From a virus: a DNA stretch of 36,943 nucleotides. Shown piece after piece: positions 6,454 through 15,516 of this stretch; the first letter of the stretch is position 1; every line of letters starts with the position of its first letter. Under the pieces are notes generated by a model, which was not told where the DNA came from, did no database searches, and was given only the letters and a program-made list of their open reading frames with translations. Position numbers and translations under genes: made by a program. The DNA is taken from positions 1 to 36,943 of the IMG/VR virus record IMGVR_UViG_3300044986_000212; one strand, 5' to 3'.

Positions 6454-8292
6454 ATGCCAAGCACGCTCACGATGCAGTTGTCTACCGGGGCCAGCGCGAC
6501 GTTCAACAACGTGCAGGTGGATGCCTACAACTGCGACCCGATCTATGCGGAAGGAACGCAGATCGTGACAGAGCAGAAGCGCATGGTGCGCGGAACGGCC
6601 ATCGTCAACACGGGCACGACGAACTACAGCACGTTCCTCAACACGTTGCGCGACTCGGCGGGCAGGCTGAACACGGCTTCGCTCACAGTCAATGGGCAAA
6701 GCCTGTTCGCGGCATCGACCGACGCACGTGGCTGGCCGACCGCAAAGGTGGAAACCACGGAAATCGTCGGCACGCAGACGGCGTTGATGCGGTTTGAGAT
6801 TGAGAACCACGTGACGTTCAACGGCGATCAAACCGTGACGGCGCACCGTTGGACGCAGCGGATGTCAATGGACGCAGCCGGGAAGCCGACGCGCACCGTA
6901 AACGGCACGCTGCACATCACGCGCAGCACTTCGGGAAGTTCTACGACTGCACCGACTGGACCCTCCTCATTCACAGGCCGGGTGGCTTATGCCGACCTGT
7001 TCCGGAATGCAATCATCCCGCCCGTTCCCGGTCCGGGCTGGCGGCGTGAGGGGCAGGAGTTCGCGCTGGACGAGTTGGGAACGATGCTCACCTACTCGTT
7101 CACGGACAAGTGGCATACCCACGACCTACCGGACGGGGTGAAGGTGGGCAACATGAACTGCGTCTACGAACGGTCGATGCAGAACGCGACTCTTGCCACG
7201 CTGCAATTTTCCTGCGAACTTGAGGGCGAGCAGGGGTTGCAGAACATCACAGGCACGACGGGCAATCGCAAGTTGGTGGAAGCGGCGGTTGAACTTGCCA
7301 AGACCCGCGTAGACCTGAACTTCCAGCAGACTTGGATTACGCGACTTCGGGTTGAGGAACGCGAAATCCTGACCGGGTTTTCGATCCGGTTTGAACTTGA
7401 CGCGATGGTGCAGCCAAAAGGCAGCGATTCGGCAGGCAGCACCAGCATCCTCGGACTTGCCTACATGGTGGGCAATCAGTTCACGATCACGCGAACGGAA
7501 AGCCGGGAAGCACCCCCGTATGGTTCGTCCATGTTGGTGTCGGGGGTGGAATCGCAGTACGCGATGCTTCCGTACTTCGTCGGCAACCTGATCGACGGCA
7601 TGGCAAATACGGGCGGGACCATGCCGCAAGCCGCGTTGTTTACGATCCCGAAGGCCAACACCTATGGGGCAATCAATGTAGCGATCATCAGCAATGCCGA
7701 TGGCGTGAACTTGATGAACACGGAGTTGGGCGGCGCGTTCAACAACACGCAGTTTCAGCCCGCTTCGGTCAGCGGCTACACGACTGCTATCGGTCAAACG
7801 CACGGCCACACCAAGACTACGGTAGACCCCGGCATCGTCCGGTTGTCTCCCATGTACGTCGATGCGCCGGACCTGCTGTTCCAAACGCGCAAGCCTACGG
7901 CGGTGGTGACCGAATACATCGAAGTGTCGCGGATGAACCAAGCCCCGCCACGGTATCAGCGACCGCTTCCTACGCAGGCGTACCTTGCGAGCGAGGATTG
8001 GCGGGTGTCGCACGGCAAGTATGACCCGCAAGGGAACCGCCTGTTTAGTGGCGTGTTTGAGCGGTCCTACGTGACCTACGACGTAGGCGCAGGCAGCACG
8101 GTTGGCTTCAGCACGTTTACGGCCCCAAGCGGCGCGAACGTGCGTCGGTGGTCTACCCCAAACAACGGACTTCTTCCCCCTGTGTCACCCGCGACCACGG
8201 CGGGAAGCGATGTCCCATCGTCTAGCAGCCTTGCGGTAGCAACGGATGCGCGGCAGCAGTACCAAGTCTCCACGGACACGCTGGTGACATGA
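6454..8292 (+). CDS. Large tail protein, distal-tail or baseplate candidate
   Basis: The 612-residue product has no membrane segment and a beta-rich composition with many Thr, Ser and Gly residues. It directly follows the tape measure, the place usually held by distal tail proteins and baseplate components. The region around residues 320-345 (TWITRLRVEEREILTGFSIRFELDAM region) is charged and strand-like. I do not recognise a named family, and the length exceeds a simple distal tail protein, so it may carry additional domains. It overlaps the next gene by four bases (ATGA), indicating coupled translation. Confidence 0.65.
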   Translation: MPSTLTMQLSTGASATFNNVQVDAYNCDPIYAEGTQIVTEQKRMVRGTAIVNTGTTNYSTFLNTLRDSAGRLNTASLTVNGQSLFAASTDARGWPTAKVETTEIVGTQTALMRFEIENHVTFNGDQTVTAHRWTQRMSMDAAGKPTRTVNGTLHITRSTSGSSTTAPTGPSSFTGRVAYADLFRNAIIPPVPGPGWRREGQEFALDELGTMLTYSFTDKWHTHDLPDGVKVGNMNCVYERSMQNATLATLQFSCELEGEQGLQNITGTTGNRKLVEAAVELAKTRVDLNFQQTWITRLRVEEREILTGFSIRFELDAMVQPKGSDSAGSTSILGLAYMVGNQFTITRTESREAPPYGSSMLVSGVESQYAMLPYFVGNLIDGMANTGGTMPQAALFTIPKANTYGAINVAIISNADGVNLMNTELGGAFNNTQFQPASVSGYTTAIGQTHGHTKTTVDPGIVRLSPMYVDAPDLLFQTRKPTAVVTEYIEVSRMNQAPPRYQRPLPTQAYLASEDWRVSHGKYDPQGNRLFSGVFERSYVTYDVGAGSTVGFSTFTAPSGANVRRWSTPNNGLLPPVSPATTAGSDVPSSSSLAVATDARQQYQVSTDTLVT

Positions 8293-10106
8293 TCCAAGCG
8301 TATTTCACTACGTCCAGCAGCACGGTCATCGCGGCCCGCGTGCCGGATGGTGACTTGCTTGACCTTGCCGCAAGCGTCGGCATGGAACCGGGCGACTTGT
8401 TCGGCATCGACATCCCATCCGGCGCAACCCGGCACGCTCGCATCCGGGTGTTGGTGGCGCAGGATCAGTTGACCGCGCTTTACAACAGCGTGTCGGACGG
8501 GTCGAACCCCAGCGCGACGTTCACATGGCAGGAGAACGACAACGCAACGGCCATGACGCTGGACGTATGGCTGCTCCCGCCGCGTCCGCTTTACATGGTC
8601 GCGGGCGGTGCGGGCGTTGCCGTAGTGGAAGCGGTCGATGCGCGTTGGTGGTGGTCGCAGTCACAGGGAAACCCGCTAAACGCGGTCCCGATTCAGGGCG
8701 CGCTACGGAGTGCAGATGGGCGATGGGTGGTGCAGGCTGCGACATCGGCTACACCTTCGGGATTGATGAGCGCGCTGATTACCGCAATTAGTTCAGCGGG
8801 GTTGCCGGGAACGATTGCGTTAGGCAGTTATTCCGCCAATTCGCTGCTCATCAATCGGTTGGCTGACTTTGTGCTTACGCCGGAATGTTCCATTGCTATG
8901 GCGATTGACACGCTGGCGGCTGGTACGGGGTTCATGGTGCAATGGGATGCAGCGACGAACACCTACACGCTGGTCCCGGTTGGTGGCGATGCGTCCACGC
9001 TCAATTCGTGGATGACGAGTAACAAGGTGGCATATGCGGGCGGCGCACAACCCCCGGCGAACACCTTTAGCCCAACCGAACCGCTAGCAACCCTGTGGTA
9101 CGGCAACGCGGCGCAACAGCGCAACATGATGCCGAACGCCGTCACGACTTCGTTTCCGTATCGGACGGTCGAAGGCAAGACGCGCTACAACAACACGGCG
9201 ACGGACTCCACCACGCTCATGTTTGCGACGGAGAAGGAGTTTGGGTGGGAAAGCACGATCACGACCGGGCGAGCGCGTGCCGACATCGGCAAGCGGCTGT
9301 TGAAGGAACCCCGTCCGCTAGTAGCAAGCAGCACGCCGGGATTGACCCCGCTGACCCCGGCTACGGCCATCCTCGGCACGACTGCGCCATCGTGGAACTA
9401 CACGGGGTATGTCACGCAGGTAGTCACCTTGTTGCAGACACGGGCTTCGGTGATGACCGGGCGGATCGGGTGGGGCGGTTGGGCGGCGGTCCCGACCGGA
9501 TCTTTCCGATGCACGATGCTGCGGTATTGCCTGTCCGTCCGGGCGGGCGAACTGGTCCCGGTGACGATCACGGAATGCGAGCAGGACGATTGGCTGCTCG
9601 GCCCGGACGGGATGATGGAGTCGGACCCCGCCAGCCTTACGTTGTCGAAGGGCACCACGCACCTGCGGCGACTATGGAATGGCGCGGTGATGGCGGATAC
9701 GGCCCCGCCGAATACGCGGGTGTTCCTTGCGCGGATCACTTCCAGCACATCCGTATGCGGAGGGTGGAAGTGGACGTATGGCTTTGAAGAAGTTGAGCCG
9801 CCCACATACCCCGGAACTACTTGCCCCTATGGGGTAAGCATTGCGCCGTTTGATCGAACTGGAACGGCTCGCAACATGGTTGAGGACACAAACAACCCGG
9901 CGACGGGATTCATCGCGCCGGGGGTGTCACAGGCGGCATATCCGAACGCGACAATTCAACCCCTTCCAATCGCAACGAATACGCTGGTGATGATGGTGGA
10001 GCAGTTCCCGCCAATCTCGGATAATGGTACGGCTACGGTGCCGATCCCGCAGTATTGGTTCACGATGCCGAATGCGGTGTTGGTCGAATGCACACCCGGA
10101 GAATGA
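8289..10106 (+). CDS. Tail/baseplate hub-type protein
   Basis: The 605-residue product is the second large protein after the tape measure. It has a beta-rich N-terminal part, aromatic clusters (VDARWWWSQ near residue 120) and Thr/Ala/Pro-rich stretches. By order in siphoviruses it would be a hub, tail-associated protein or fiber anchor. I see no lysozyme, peptidase or lyase motif. It starts at ATG 8289 inside the end of the previous gene and ends one base before the next ATG. Confidence 0.6.
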   Translation: MIQAYFTTSSSTVIAARVPDGDLLDLAASVGMEPGDLFGIDIPSGATRHARIRVLVAQDQLTALYNSVSDGSNPSATFTWQENDNATAMTLDVWLLPPRPLYMVAGGAGVAVVEAVDARWWWSQSQGNPLNAVPIQGALRSADGRWVVQAATSATPSGLMSALITAISSAGLPGTIALGSYSANSLLINRLADFVLTPECSIAMAIDTLAAGTGFMVQWDAATNTYTLVPVGGDASTLNSWMTSNKVAYAGGAQPPANTFSPTEPLATLWYGNAAQQRNMMPNAVTTSFPYRTVEGKTRYNNTATDSTTLMFATEKEFGWESTITTGRARADIGKRLLKEPRPLVASSTPGLTPLTPATAILGTTAPSWNYTGYVTQVVTLLQTRASVMTGRIGWGGWAAVPTGSFRCTMLRYCLSVRAGELVPVTITECEQDDWLLGPDGMMESDPASLTLSKGTTHLRRLWNGAVMADTAPPNTRVFLARITSSTSVCGGWKWTYGFEEVEPPTYPGTTCPYGVSIAPFDRTGTARNMVEDTNNPATGFIAPGVSQAAYPNATIQPLPIATNTLVMMVEQFPPISDNGTATVPIPQYWFTMPNAVLVECTPGE

Positions 10107-10107
10107 C

Positions 10108-10446
10108 ATGGACAAGTGGCAACTGGTGTTCCTGAAGGGCGCAACCTACGAGCAACGCATCACGCTTACGGGCGTGTCCGACATTGCTTCGGCAACGGAA
10201 TGGCGCGTTCGGGTGGCGCAACCGAATACGACGGCATTCCTTACTGCCACGATTGCGAACGGCATGATCGTTGACGCGACTCCACCAACAACGGGAGTCA
10301 AGATCCTGCGCGTTCCGGCGGCAACCACAACGACGTTCCCGATTGGGAATGCGCGGTTCGACTTTGAGGTGGATTGGACGGGCGGCGTGGTGCGGCGGTA
10401 CTACGAGAACGGCGAAGCGCAGGTGAACCCAAAGGTGGGAACGTGA
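10108..10446 (+). CDS. Small fiber-associated protein with beta-sandwich pattern
   Basis: The 112-residue product begins with LVFLKGATYEQRITLTG and ends with ARFDFEVDWTGGVVRRYYENGEAQV. This outline (a strand-rich domain with f.kG.t....l at the start and a final G.v.r...G...v) is common in small phage proteins encoded just before tail fibers or baseplate tips, where they form Ig-like adaptor domains. It lies between the hub-type gene and the fiber gene. Its stop overlaps the fiber's GTG start. Confidence 0.6.
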   Translation: MDKWQLVFLKGATYEQRITLTGVSDIASATEWRVRVAQPNTTAFLTATIANGMIVDATPPTTGVKILRVPAATTTTFPIGNARFDFEVDWTGGVVRRYYENGEAQVNPKVGT

Positions 10447-12425
10447 GCGCAGAAATTACCGTGGTCAACAGCGGCGTAGCCGTGACCGTTTCGGCCACGG
10501 GCGTTTCGCTTGCCGTCACCAGCCCATCGGTGGAGTTGAACGTGGGGTCGGTATCGACCATTATTGCCGGGACGGGCTTGACTGGTGGCACGATCACGAC
10601 TTCCGGCACGGTGGCAGCGGACTTTGCCCCGGATGGTGCTGGCACGGCCAATCAGATTCCGCGAGCGACCGACAGCAGATTGTCCAATGCTCGCACCCCG
10701 ACTGCACACGCTGCAACGCACGCAATACTTGGCAGCGATCCGTTGACACTCGGTATTGCACAAATTAGCGACTTGGTAACAACGCTTTCGGGCAAGGTTG
10801 ATACCACGCGCATTATCAACACTTCGCTTCCGTTGTTTGGCGGCGGCGATCTGACTGGGGATCTGACGCTAGGCGTGTTGTTTGGAACATCCGCTAGTAG
10901 CGCGTGCGCTGGCAACGATGCACGGCTCTCCAATGCGCGTACCCCGACCGCGCACGGCAGCACGCATGGCAGCGCAGGCAGCGATCCGATTCCGGCGGGC
11001 GCGCTAGCGCAGTCGCAAGTTGCAAACCTGACTACAGACCTTGCGGCGCGTGTTCCGATCACGCGGACCATTACGGCAGGAACCGGGCTTTCGGGCGGCG
11101 GCGACCTGTCGGCCAACAGGACGCTTTCGGTGGTGTATGGCACAAGCGGCGTAGATGCGTGCGTCGGCAACGATGCGCGATTGTCCAACGCACGCACCCC
11201 TACGGCGCACGCCAGCACGCACGGCGTGGCAGGCAGCGACCCCGTAACGGTTGCCATCTCGCAGGTGTCGAATCTTTCGACAACCCTATCAGGGAAGGTG
11301 GACACGACGCGGCAGGTGATTGCCGGGACGGGTTTGACTGGCGGCGGCGACCTGTCGGCGGATCGAACCCTGAACGTGGTGTATGGCACAGCAGCGGGGC
11401 AGGCGTGCGTAGGCAACGATCCCCGCCTGTCAGATGCTCGCACCCCGACCGGGGCGGCGGGTGGCGACCTGACGGGAACGTATCCCAACCCCACGGTGGC
11501 AGCGAATGCCGTCACGTACGCGAAGATGCAGGCGGTGAGTGTGGGTTCGCGGCTGCTTGGTAGCAGCAGCGCGGGCGGTGGGAACGTGCAGGAAATCGTG
11601 CTGGGGTCCGGGTTGTCAATGAGCGGCACCACGTTGTCCGCGTCGAACGTGACCACGGTAGGGGTTTACAGCACGCCGGGGACGTATACGGTGGCGCGTC
11701 CCATCGGCGCGATGACGGCATTTCTGTGTGTCGGTGGGGGTGGCGGCGGCGGTAGCGGGCACGCACACTCCAGCGGCACACGCGGTGGTGGTGGCGGTGG
11801 CGCGGGTGGCGGCGTAAGCATCATTGAGTATCGCACCAGCGACCTTCCGGCTTCGTTCACGGTCACGGTTGGGTCCGGTGGCGCAGGAGGCGCGGGTGTT
11901 ACAGCCAACGCCAACGGCAACCCCGGCACAGCAGGTACGGCATCGTCTGTGGTCAACAGCGGCACGAATTACGCATGGGCAGCGGGTGGGGCGGGAGGAG
12001 GTGGCGGAACGAATAGCGCAGGCGCAGGGGGGGCGGCAGGAACGGCTGGGGACAGCCTGTTCCCCGGCGGGGCTGGCGGGTCCGGAGGAACGAACGCAAA
12101 TGCCCCGGCGGTATCAAACGCCACGGGCGCACCCGGCGGCGGCGGTGGTGGCGGTCTAAACGGAAGCAACCCACACAATGGCGCAGCGGGTGGTTTGCGG
12201 TGCAGCATCGGCACGGCAGGCACGGCGGGAGGTGGCAACGGCACGACCACGGGCGCGGTGTGGGGTTCAGGCGGCGGCGGTTCGCACGGCATCGTTGGAA
12301 CGTCGGTCAACGGCGGCAATGGAGCGACAGGGGCGGGCGGTGGCGGGAGCGGCGGGGCATCCGTTGCGACGGGGGCAGGCGGCGCAGGCGGAAATGGGAT
12401 TGTGTTCGTCATTGGATATTCGTAG
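10443..12425 (+). CDS. Tail fiber with repeat shaft and glycine-rich tip
   Basis: The 660-residue product is a probable receptor-binding fiber. Residues 70-330 hold four shaft repeats built around (R/A)LS(N/D)ARTPT(A/G)(H/A)A, each followed by GSDP and GGGDL(S/T) elements, a pattern well known in trimeric phage fibers. Residues 425-660 are extremely glycine-rich (GGGGGGGSG, GAGGAGG and similar), ending IVFVIGYS. This resembles the glycine-rich receptor-recognising domains of other fibers. The start is GTG 10443 overlapping the previous stop; an upstream in-frame ATG would only add residues that overlap the previous gene. The repeats are good substrates for recombination and host-range change. 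Confidence 0.8.
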   Translation: MSAEITVVNSGVAVTVSATGVSLAVTSPSVELNVGSVSTIIAGTGLTGGTITTSGTVAADFAPDGAGTANQIPRATDSRLSNARTPTAHAATHAILGSDPLTLGIAQISDLVTTLSGKVDTTRIINTSLPLFGGGDLTGDLTLGVLFGTSASSACAGNDARLSNARTPTAHGSTHGSAGSDPIPAGALAQSQVANLTTDLAARVPITRTITAGTGLSGGGDLSANRTLSVVYGTSGVDACVGNDARLSNARTPTAHASTHGVAGSDPVTVAISQVSNLSTTLSGKVDTTRQVIAGTGLTGGGDLSADRTLNVVYGTAAGQACVGNDPRLSDARTPTGAAGGDLTGTYPNPTVAANAVTYAKMQAVSVGSRLLGSSSAGGGNVQEIVLGSGLSMSGTTLSASNVTTVGVYSTPGTYTVARPIGAMTAFLCVGGGGGGGSGHAHSSGTRGGGGGGAGGGVSIIEYRTSDLPASFTVTVGSGGAGGAGVTANANGNPGTAGTASSVVNSGTNYAWAAGGAGGGGGTNSAGAGGAAGTAGDSLFPGGAGGSGGTNANAPAVSNATGAPGGGGGGGLNGSNPHNGAAGGLRCSIGTAGTAGGGNGTTTGAVWGSGGGGSHGIVGTSVNGGNGATGAGGGGSGGASVATGAGGAGGNGIVFVIGYS

Positions 12426-12434
12426 GATTACGTC

Positions 12435-12695
12435 ATGTCGGAACAGACGCAGACGCGCATCATCCTTGAGCGGCTTCAACTTGCGGCTACAACCATCCTG
12501 CTGTTTGGCTCGCTGATTTACGTCGGCAAGCGCAGCGAGCAGGACGAGACACAAGGCAGGCTTTTGACGAGCATTGCCGCCGACATTAGCGTGATGAAGG
12601 AACGCAACGCCGACGCAAACGCGCAGATTCGCGTGATTGGCGAGCGCGTTTCGCAGGTGGAGAAGCGGCTAGAGCGCATGGAGCAGCCCCGGTGA
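12435..12695 (+). CDS. Small membrane protein with coiled coil, holin candidate
   Basis: The 86-residue product has one hydrophobic segment (residues 17-30, LAATTILLFGSLIYV) followed by a charged helix with heptad character up to the C terminus. The position after the fiber gene, next to other membrane proteins, suggests a lysis cassette and a holin-like or spanin-partner role. There is no sequence match that I recognise. TAGGA precedes ATG 12435, and the stop overlaps the next gene's GTG. Confidence 0.6.
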   Translation: MSEQTQTRIILERLQLAATTILLFGSLIYVGKRSEQDETQGRLLTSIAADISVMKERNADANAQIRVIGERVSQVEKRLERMEQPR

Positions 12696-13186
12696 GGCTT
12701 GCGGCGGTGCTATGCGCCGCCGTGCTTGCCGGGTGCAGCCCGGTGCAGCGCATTGCCGCAAACGCAGCAGGCATCCGCGACGAGGCGCAAGCGTTAGAGG
12801 CGCACGGCATGGAGGTAGGCGACCCGGTAGTGGTTGCCAGCGCGGGCCGGATTCAGGTGCTTGCCGGGGGCATTCAGGGCGATTTGGGGGGGATTCAGGA
12901 CCGCACACCCTCATGGGTAACGGCCATCATGTACGGCGGGGCAGCAATCATTGCGGTTGCCATTGTGGTGGTGCTATGGCAGACGCAACTTGGGACGTTG
13001 ATCCGGGTCGCCATCGGATGGCTTCCTACGCGCCGGAAGGTGTCGCAGGCTGAACTGGCGGTGGATATGCTCGACCCAAACCGACCCGAAGGGGATCGGG
13101 AATTTGTAGCGGCACTTCGGCAAGATCCGGAGTTCGATTCCGCCTATCGCAAGGCTCAAACAAGGAGGAAGAATGATTCTCGCTGA
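12692..13186 (+). CDS. Lipoprotein with internal membrane segment, unimolecular spanin candidate
   Basis: The 164-residue product starts with a lipoprotein signal: Arg at position 2, a hydrophobic core and the lipobox LAGC (Cys15). After about 58 residues there is a second strong membrane segment (near residues 75-96, AIMYGGAAIIAVAIVVVLW), followed by a basic and polar tail of about 65 residues. A lipid anchor plus a transmembrane segment in one chain is the topology of unimolecular spanins, which link outer and inner membrane in Gram-negative hosts. The periplasmic part is short for that job, so this is tentative. GTG 12692 overlaps the previous stop. Confidence 0.6.
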   Translation: MRLAAVLCAAVLAGCSPVQRIAANAAGIRDEAQALEAHGMEVGDPVVVASAGRIQVLAGGIQGDLGGIQDRTPSWVTAIMYGGAAIIAVAIVVVLWQTQLGTLIRVAIGWLPTRRKVSQAELAVDMLDPNRPEGDREFVAALRQDPEFDSAYRKAQTRRKNDSR

Positions 13187-13286
13187 CGCTCTCGGAACGC
13201 TTTGGTGGTCGGCCCTGTGCGTGGTTGTTGGCTTTGGGCTTGGCTGGTTCGTCAAGGGCAAGTACGGCAAGCGTTTCACCCTGTGA
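13173..13286 (+). CDS. Single-span membrane miniprotein (37 residues)
   Basis: ATG 13173 follows a perfect AAGGAGGAAG ribosome-binding site, supporting real translation in spite of the small size. The product has one hydrophobic span (WWSALCVVVGFGLGWF) and a basic end (KGKYGKRF). It overlaps the end of the lipoprotein gene by 14 bases and its stop overlaps the GTG of the cysteine-rich gene. It may be a holin or lysis regulator; no family is recognised. Confidence 0.65.
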   Translation: MILADALGTLWWSALCVVVGFGLGWFVKGKYGKRFTL

Positions 13287-15136
13287 GCGGGATCACGGCG
13301 TATTCGTGCTGCTGCGAAACCGGGGTGACGTACTACGCCGAAAAGTGCGAGGCGTATACGGATGACTATTGCTGTGACCTTGTGTGTTGCAGCGGCCCGG
13401 AACGCATTGAGTTCTGCGAGTCGTACTTGACGTTCATCGGAATCTCGCTTCCGCTGGACCCGAACAAGTGCTACTTCGTGGCTTATCTCAACTGCGTGTA
13501 CGAAATCAAGGGCACGCTGGCGTTCCCATGCCCGCCGGGGTCCGGGTTGTTCCCGCTCAACGTCGGCACGCTGCTTGAAATCCGCGACAAGGGGGAAAAT
13601 CCGTGCTGCATCCCAAAAGAGCAGGAGCAGGTGCCGCCGGGTGGCATTGCCGACCTTGAGGTGGAGGGGAACCCGGTCATCACGGAACCCACAAACCCAT
13701 GCGAGGATGTCATTGCGGAGTGCTATCTGTTCTGCGACCAGTTCGGCACGAACGCGGTGGGATGTGATGGCCCAGCGGTGACTAGCACGCTTACGGCGTG
13801 CTACATCAAGTGGGGGCTGGACTGGAACGGTGGGTTGGATGACCGGGATTGCGTGTGCTGTGACCGGGACTTCCCGTTGGAAACCTACGCGCCAGTCACG
13901 AAAGCGGCGAACCAGCGCGTGGGAATCTGCATTCCGGATATGTCGCAGGTGGTGCAGACATTGATACCGGGCATTCAGTCCGGAGTGTATTTCCAATCGC
14001 AGGTCGTTTACGGCGAGTGCCCCGACTGCCCTGCGGCTTTGGGGTATTGCTGCATTGAAGGGGACATCTGCGAACTGGACCCCACGCTGTGCGACAACTA
14101 CGAAAACCCGCTGTTGTCCTACGACCTGTTCACGTACTACTCGTTGGTCACGGGCGGGGTGAGCGGATGCGTGGATGACGTTCGGGATGCGCTGGTCATC
14201 CGCTTCCCGTTCTGCATGGCGCAGGCGGCTTCGCTTGACCCGTTCTCTAGCGATCCTATAGAGCAGGAGGCGGTGCGCCAGTTCTACTTGGCGTTGGTCA
14301 ACGTCACGAACTGGAACGATCCGATCCCCTGCACGGTCAACACCGGATGGGGCGTGCTTCCCGCAACGTGCGTCGATGTGTGCGACTATCGCGCCATCGT
14401 ATTCAGCGGCAACCCCGGCCACGTTGCGCAGCGCATCAACGACAGGCTGGCCCCATTCATCACGGCGCAGGGACAGGGCTTCGGGGCAGAGTGCTTTTGG
14501 TTCGCCAACAGGCAGTCCTGCAACGACTGCGGCGGCGGTCCGAACCAGCGTCCACCGTTCTCCGCAGGCGACAGGCTAGAGGTAGATCGTGCCGTGATTG
14601 ACGTTGCGAGCCAGCAGGTGTTCGTGTGGCTGGTTGGCAGAAGCGTGCGCTACCGGGCGTGCGTCTGCCAAGACTTCACGCCGCGCCAAGTCATCAAGAA
14701 CGTGGTGAACGTCGCTATCAGCGCGGAGTGCCTGTCGCCAGCGGAATACTCCTGCAACGCTCGCTACTCCATGCTCCCTGTATCGCAGGAAGGCACGGTG
14801 GGGTTGTATTGCCGGGGCGATGGGTTGCCGGAAGAGGAATACCCGGAGTGCGAGGAGATTCCGTGGTCGCCGGGAGCCGTGTGGCCGCTTGAGGACATCG
14901 AGGTATTCGACCCAATCAGCGGAACGTGGGTTGTGCTGGTGTACGGGTATGAGAGCATTTGCAACCTGTGTTCGCCGTCAACGCAATGCCGCGTTTACCC
15001 GCTGAAGTTCCCGACGTTCTCCTGTGAGGAATGCAACAGCATTCCGCCGAATGAATGCCCGGAACTGTGCCAAGAGGTTTACTACGACCCCAAGACGTTC
15101 TGCGAAACTAGCGCGACACCGATCCAACTGCTATGA
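13283..15136 (+). CDS. Cysteine-rich large protein of unknown function
   Basis: The 617-residue product contains about 51 cysteines (near 8%), spread over the whole length, often as pairs or CxxC (CCC near residue 9, CVCC near 185, CNDC near 412, CNLC near 560). No signal peptide or membrane segment is apparent, nor any recognised catalytic motif. The chain is acidic with many Tyr, Pro and Asp residues, like an extracellular or virion-surface protein. The start is GTG 13283, coupled to the miniprotein's stop; a longer frame reaching back to 13202 would read through that gene and is unlikely. Position between lysis-type and phosphoesterase genes does not reveal the role. A disulfide-rich spike, a metal-binding protein or a zinc-ribbon array are possible. 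Confidence 0.75.
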   Translation: MSGITAYSCCCETGVTYYAEKCEAYTDDYCCDLVCCSGPERIEFCESYLTFIGISLPLDPNKCYFVAYLNCVYEIKGTLAFPCPPGSGLFPLNVGTLLEIRDKGENPCCIPKEQEQVPPGGIADLEVEGNPVITEPTNPCEDVIAECYLFCDQFGTNAVGCDGPAVTSTLTACYIKWGLDWNGGLDDRDCVCCDRDFPLETYAPVTKAANQRVGICIPDMSQVVQTLIPGIQSGVYFQSQVVYGECPDCPAALGYCCIEGDICELDPTLCDNYENPLLSYDLFTYYSLVTGGVSGCVDDVRDALVIRFPFCMAQAASLDPFSSDPIEQEAVRQFYLALVNVTNWNDPIPCTVNTGWGVLPATCVDVCDYRAIVFSGNPGHVAQRINDRLAPFITAQGQGFGAECFWFANRQSCNDCGGGPNQRPPFSAGDRLEVDRAVIDVASQQVFVWLVGRSVRYRACVCQDFTPRQVIKNVVNVAISAECLSPAEYSCNARYSMLPVSQEGTVGLYCRGDGLPEEEYPECEEIPWSPGAVWPLEDIEVFDPISGTWVVLVYGYESICNLCSPSTQCRVYPLKFPTFSCEECNSIPPNECPELCQEVYYDPKTFCETSATPIQLL

Positions 15137-15513
15137 CCACGCTCAAACTCCGTTTCGGGTCGCGCGAGTACGAAGTGCCTGACTGCAAGTCATGCCAAGT
15201 GCAGAACTACGAGCCGCGTTGTCTGCTCGGGTTAGACATCAAGGCGTGTGCAACCTGCGACAAGCGCGAGTCGCGCAACGGGGACTATCACCATCCGCCG
15301 CTGGTCATGGTGTCGATGTCGGTGCCAATCCCACAACGGGCTGCGCCGAAGCCAGCGGAACCCGCCGTCCCCGCGTCGGAGCCGATGCGCGGGCTGGGCG
15401 ATGCGGTAGCCAAAGTCACCAAGACGCTTGGCATCAAGGAATGCGGCGGCTGCAAGAAGCGGCGCGAAGCCTTGAACAAACTGGTGCCATTCAAGACTCC
15501 ACCGGAGGGATGA
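15133..15513 (+). CDS. Small protein with three CxxC-type motifs, putative zinc binder
   Basis: The 126-residue product has CKSC near residue 18, C-containing ACATCDKR near 38-44, and ECGGCKKRREAL near 106-117. Paired CxxC motifs suggest bound zinc or iron. A Pro/Ala-rich linker separates the N-terminal and C-terminal cysteine clusters. It overlaps the stop of the cysteine-rich gene (ATGA) and is followed by the phosphoesterase, so it probably belongs to the same functional group. No family is recognised. Confidence 0.65.
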   Translation: MTTLKLRFGSREYEVPDCKSCQVQNYEPRCLLGLDIKACATCDKRESRNGDYHHPPLVMVSMSVPIPQRAAPKPAEPAVPASEPMRGLGDAVAKVTKTLGIKECGGCKKRREALNKLVPFKTPPEG

Positions 15514-15516
15514 CCT

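Noticed and set aside
10443-12425. A diversity-generating retroelement variable region in the fiber
   Set aside because: No reverse transcriptase or template repeat is seen; the repeats are ordinary fiber shaft repeats.
13202-13282. An upstream extension of the cysteine-rich gene
   Set aside because: It would read through the miniprotein at 13173, which has a perfect ribosome-binding site, and GTG 13283 overlaps that stop in the way usual in this genome.
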